Shown in pieces: positions 61,536 through 64,000 of a stretch of 64,000 nucleotides of DNA. The DNA is from Eikenella corrodens (lineage in GTDB: Bacteria > Pseudomonadota > Gammaproteobacteria > Burkholderiales > Neisseriaceae). The translations under genes and the position numbers were made by a program. The stretch covers positions 1,240,001 through 1,304,000 of the forward strand of contig NZ_LT906482.1 of NCBI RefSeq assembly GCF_900187105.1. Reading direction: 5' to 3'. The notes beneath the pieces are model-generated. The model worked only from the letters and a program-made list of their open reading frames with translations, did no database searches and had not been told where the DNA came from. The number at the start of each line of letters is the position of its first letter. Position 1 is the stretch's first letter.

Positions 61536-62763
61536 GAGACCTTTGCAAAATCCCCCAAAATCCCCTAAATTTCCACCCAAGACATTTAGGGGATTTCTCA
61601 TGAGCACCTTCTTCCAGCAAACCGCACAAGCCATGATTGCCAAACACATCGACCGCTTCCCACTATTGAAGTTGGATCAAGTGATTGATTGGCAACCGAT
61701 CGAACAGTACCTGAATCGTCAAAGAACCCGTTACCTTCGAGACCACCGCGGCCGTCCCGCCTATTCCCTGTTATCCATGTTCAAAGCCGTCCTGCTCGGA
61801 CAATGGCACAGCCTCTCCGATCCCGAACTCGAACACAGCCTCATCACCCGCATCGATTTCAACCTATTTTGCCGTTTTGACGAGTTGAGCATCCCCGATT
61901 ACAGCACCTTATGCCGCTACCGCAACTGGCTGGCGCAAGACGACACCCTGTCCGAATTGCTGGAACTGATTAACCGCCAACTGACCGAAAAAAACCTAAA
62001 AGTAGAGAAAGCATCCGCCGCCGTCATTGACGCCACCATTATTCAGACCGCCGGCAGCAAACAGCGTCAGGCCATAGAAGTCGATGAAGAAGGACAAGTC
62101 AGCGGCCAAACCACACCGAGTAAAGATAAAGATGCCCGTTGGACAAAGAAAAACGGCCTCTACAAACTCGGTTACAAACAACATACCCGTACCGATGAGG
62201 AAGGCTATATCGAGAAACTGCACATTACCCCCGCCAATACCCATGAGTGCAACCACCTGTTGCCTTTGCTGGAAGGAATAGCCAAAGACACAACCGTCTA
62301 TGCCGATAAAGGCTACGACAGTGCGGAAAACCGGCAACATCTGGAAGAGCGTCGACTGCAGGATGGCATTATGCGCAAAGCCCACCGCAACCGCCCGCTG
62401 ACGGAAGCGCAAACCAAACGCAACCGATATTTGTCGAAGACCCGTTATGTGGTCGAACAAAGCTTCGGTACGTTGCACCGTAAATTCCGCTACGCGCGGG
62501 CAGCCTATTTCGGACTGATTAAAGTGAGTGCGCAAAGCCATCTGAAGGCGATGTGTTTAAACCTGTTGAAAGCGGCTAACAGGCTAAGTGTGCCTGTTGC
62601 CGCCTAAAAGGCGGCCCGGATGCCTGATTATCGGGTATCCGGGGAGGATTAAGGAGGTATTTGGGTAAAACAGGAGGTATTGGGGGAGGGAAATAGCCGA
62701 AAACCTGTGTTTGGGTTCTGGCTGTCAGCGAAAAGGTGAAGAGAGGTATTTTGCAAAGGTCTC
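61536..62763 (+). mobile_element. IS1106-like element (IS5 family)
   Basis: 1228 bases. The left end GAGACCTTTGCAAAAT and the right end carry matching 16-base inverted repeats, the termini typical of Neisseria IS1106-type elements. ATCTG is directly repeated at 61531-61535 and 62764-62768. It holds one intact transposase and about 155 bases of non-coding sequence to its right. Confidence 0.92.
61600..62607 (+). CDS. IS5-family (IS1106-like) transposase
   Basis: 335 residues from the ATG at 61600 (MSTFFQQTAQAMIAKHIDRF); a longer frame from 61543 lies in the terminal repeat region. The DDE nuclease is intact, with AAVIDATIIQTAGSKQRQ near residue 141, TVYADKGYDSAENRQHL near 230 and VVEQSFGTLHRKFRYARAAY near 284-303 supplying Asp, Asp and Glu. 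As remembered, the protein is very close to Neisseria IS1106 transposases, suggesting recent exchange within the family. No frameshift is visible. Confidence 0.92.
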   Translation: MSTFFQQTAQAMIAKHIDRFPLLKLDQVIDWQPIEQYLNRQRTRYLRDHRGRPAYSLLSMFKAVLLGQWHSLSDPELEHSLITRIDFNLFCRFDELSIPDYSTLCRYRNWLAQDDTLSELLELINRQLTEKNLKVEKASAAVIDATIIQTAGSKQRQAIEVDEEGQVSGQTTPSKDKDARWTKKNGLYKLGYKQHTRTDEEGYIEKLHITPANTHECNHLLPLLEGIAKDTTVYADKGYDSAENRQHLEERRLQDGIMRKAHRNRPLTEAQTKRNRYLSKTRYVVEQSFGTLHRKFRYARAAYFGLIKVSAQSHLKAMCLNLLKAANRLSVPVAA

Positions 62764-63187
62764 ATCTGGTCTTTCCGCGGGTTGTAGCGGTTGCTCTGAT
62801 ACTTCTCGTCATCCCCCCGCACTTTCAGCAGCAGGATGCCGTCCACATTGTCCGCCGTGCGGTAGATCTTCTCGCCGGCGTTTTGGCACAGCTGGTCGAA
62901 ACGGGCTTTGGCGGGATCGTAGCGTTTGCGCCATTCGGCCACTTTTTCGGCATTCTCCCGCTCTTCCTGCCAGACGAGCGCTTTAGGAAACAGAAAAAAC
63001 AGCGCTGCCACAACAAGCCCGGGAGCTGGCAACAGCCATGGGTATTTCTTCAAAAACTTGGGCTGGGCTTTGTAGCATAGAAAGATCGAGCCTAGCGCAC
63101 ATACCAGCATCGTGCCCCAATACAGCATGGCGATTAATTGGGTGATGTCTCTTAACGTGATCATGTTTTTCCTAGTTAATTTTGTTT

Positions 63188-63905
63188 GGGGCTGTCCTAG
63201 ATAACCAGGAATATTCAAAATTGATTAAAATATTCCTATGAGAAAAAGTCGCCTCAGCCAGCCCGTTCAAAACAAACTGATCGAATTGTTCGTTGCAGGA
63301 GCAACCGCCCGTACTGCCGCCGAATTGGCCGGAGTCAATAAAAACACCGCTGCCTACTACTTTCACCGTTTACGCTTGCTTATCTTTAATCGTTGCGAAC
63401 ACTTGGAAATGTTTGATGGCGAAGTAGAAGCAGATGAAAGCTATTTTGGCGGCTGCCGCAAAGGCAAACGCGGTCGCGGAGCAGCCGGAAAAGTGGTGGT
63501 ATTCGGACTGTTGAAGCGTAACGGTAAGGTTTACACCGTTACCGTGGCCAATACTCAGTCGGCTACCCTGCTGCCGATTATCCGGGAGAAGGTAAGGCCG
63601 GACAGTGTGGTCTATACTGATTGCCACAGTGCCTACAATGTATTGGATGTTAGCGAGTTTAACCACTTGCGCATCAATCACCGCACCTGTTTTGCAGACA
63701 GGCAAAACCACATTAACGGGATTGAGAACTTCTGGAGTCAGGCCAAACGCCATTTGCGTAAATTCAACGGCATTCCGAAAAAGCATTTCGAACTGTATTT
63801 GAAAGAGTGCGAATGGCGATTTAACAACAATGAAATGAAATCTCAAATTGCCATGTTAAAACAAATGGTAAAAGATAGTCTAACCTAGTTATCTAGGACA
63901 GCCCC
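63188..63905 (+). mobile_element. IS1016-like element (IS1595 family)
   Basis: 718 bases. Terminal inverted repeats start GGGGCTGTCCTAGATAAC, as in IS1016 of Haemophilus and Neisseria. An exact 8-base target duplication TTTTGTTT lies at 63180-63187 and 63906-63913. It sits 15 bases upstream of the start of the interrupted membrane protein gene and would displace that gene's promoter. Confidence 0.95.
63238..63888 (+). CDS. IS1595-family (IS1016-type) transposase
   Basis: 216 residues, complete. An N-terminal helix-turn-helix (ATARTAAELAGVNKNTAAYY, about 22-41) is followed by the ISXO2-like nuclease with EVEADESYFGGCRKGKRGRG (first Asp), SVVYTDCHSAYNVLD (second Asp), and HINGIENFWSQAKRHLRKFN. 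The third acidic or Asn residue of the family lies in KECEWRFNNN near the end. Unlike the transposase at 4594 this one keeps its C-terminus, so the element may be active. Confidence 0.94.
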   Translation: MRKSRLSQPVQNKLIELFVAGATARTAAELAGVNKNTAAYYFHRLRLLIFNRCEHLEMFDGEVEADESYFGGCRKGKRGRGAAGKVVVFGLLKRNGKVYTVTVANTQSATLLPIIREKVRPDSVVYTDCHSAYNVLDVSEFNHLRINHRTCFADRQNHINGIENFWSQAKRHLRKFNGIPKKHFELYLKECEWRFNNNEMKSQIAMLKQMVKDSLT

Positions 63906-63913
63906 TTTTGTTT

Positions 63914-64000
63914 TGCCCGGCAGCAGCATATCCGGAATCTTAGAGGCTACCTGAAAACCTTTCCTTTGCTCTTTACCAATCTTCACCGCTTGTTTTCAGG
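63914..64000. other. Window end with two DUS
   Basis: A forward AGGCTACCTGAAAA near 63942 and an inverted copy cut by the window edge (TTTTCAGG). No gene visible. Confidence 0.5.

Larger units (their letters stand above)
61053..63164 (-). pseudogene. Membrane protein gene split by an IS1106-like insertion
   Basis: The N-terminal part runs 63164-62764 and the C-terminal part 61535-61053. Removing the IS and one copy of ATCTG joins them in frame (NPRKDQM to WEDAAVESE) as a protein of about 294 residues. It starts MITLRDITQLIAMLYWGTML, with AGGA 6 bases before the ATG. It has two hydrophobic helices (about 8-28 and 43-60), a charged region, and a soluble C-terminal domain with VHYDYVDVLQKDGSIIRYSG and KTMYVFVPALGYSKFE. 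The C-terminal domain looks like a DUF3592-type beta domain, unconfirmed. Function unknown. The IS probably inactivates it. Confidence 0.85.

Overview
The window looks like chromosome from an Eikenella-type member of the Neisseriaceae. The main evidence is the 12-mer AGGCTACCTGAA and its reverse complement, the Eikenella dialect of the DNA uptake sequence (DUS). It occurs roughly ninety times by eye, mostly between genes and often as inverted pairs downstream of stop codons. Gene content agrees: PilC/PilY1 pilus-tip adhesin, a periplasmic ATP-dependent DNA ligase (LigE), a Neisseria-type bamA-lpx cluster, an IS1106-like element and a Correia-type repeat.

Layout. 0.1-4.4 kb: ppsA, divergent ppsR and an rsuA-type pseudouridine synthase. 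4.4-5.4 kb: a small gene cut by an IS1595-family insertion. 5.6-10.9 kb: a four-gene minus-strand cassette of Ser/Thr kinase, PP2C phosphatase, membrane trypsin-like protease with two FHA domains, and zinc-ribbon/FHA protein. 11.3-13.8 kb: MscS channel, Nudix hydrolase, PncC. 13.8-16.5 kb: a hypothetical gene split by a likely frameshift, dcd, rdgC and tRNA-Glu. 16.8-23.5 kb: pilC/pilY1, ubiG and two paralogous exported proteins. 23.7-31 kb: ArnT-like glycosyltransferase, ligE, a VOC protein, an acyl-CoA dehydrogenase, lrgB-lrgA, metF. 31-37.5 kb: ilvC, a small membrane protein, ybaK, mfd. 37.6-40.4 kb: an AT-rich insert with a HAD-VanW fusion, a possible TIM-barrel protein, a gene remnant and a small membrane protein. 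40.6-45.8 kb: a cold-shock/DUF1294 protein, tag, a Correia-type element, a TIGR02117-type protein, dusC and two paralogous exported cysteine-containing proteins. 45.9-54 kb: lpxA-fabZ-lpxD-ompH-bamA-rseP, then dxr. 54.3-60.9 kb: a TetR regulator, murB, a MATE exporter, an OmpA-like lipoprotein, an exported hypothetical and cysS. 61-64 kb: a membrane-protein gene split by an IS1106-like element, with an IS1016-like element just upstream of its start.

The best candidate for an undescribed system is the kinase/phosphatase/FHA/protease cassette. Its predicted layout would connect cytoplasmic phospho-signalling to a periplasmic protease. Second are the AT-rich HAD-VanW module and an apparent mixture of DUS dialects inside mfd. 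Three insertion sequences with matching target duplications, two reconstructable interrupted genes and one probable single-base frameshift show recent gene decay. All assignments come from reading motifs and comparing remembered family features; no database search was run.
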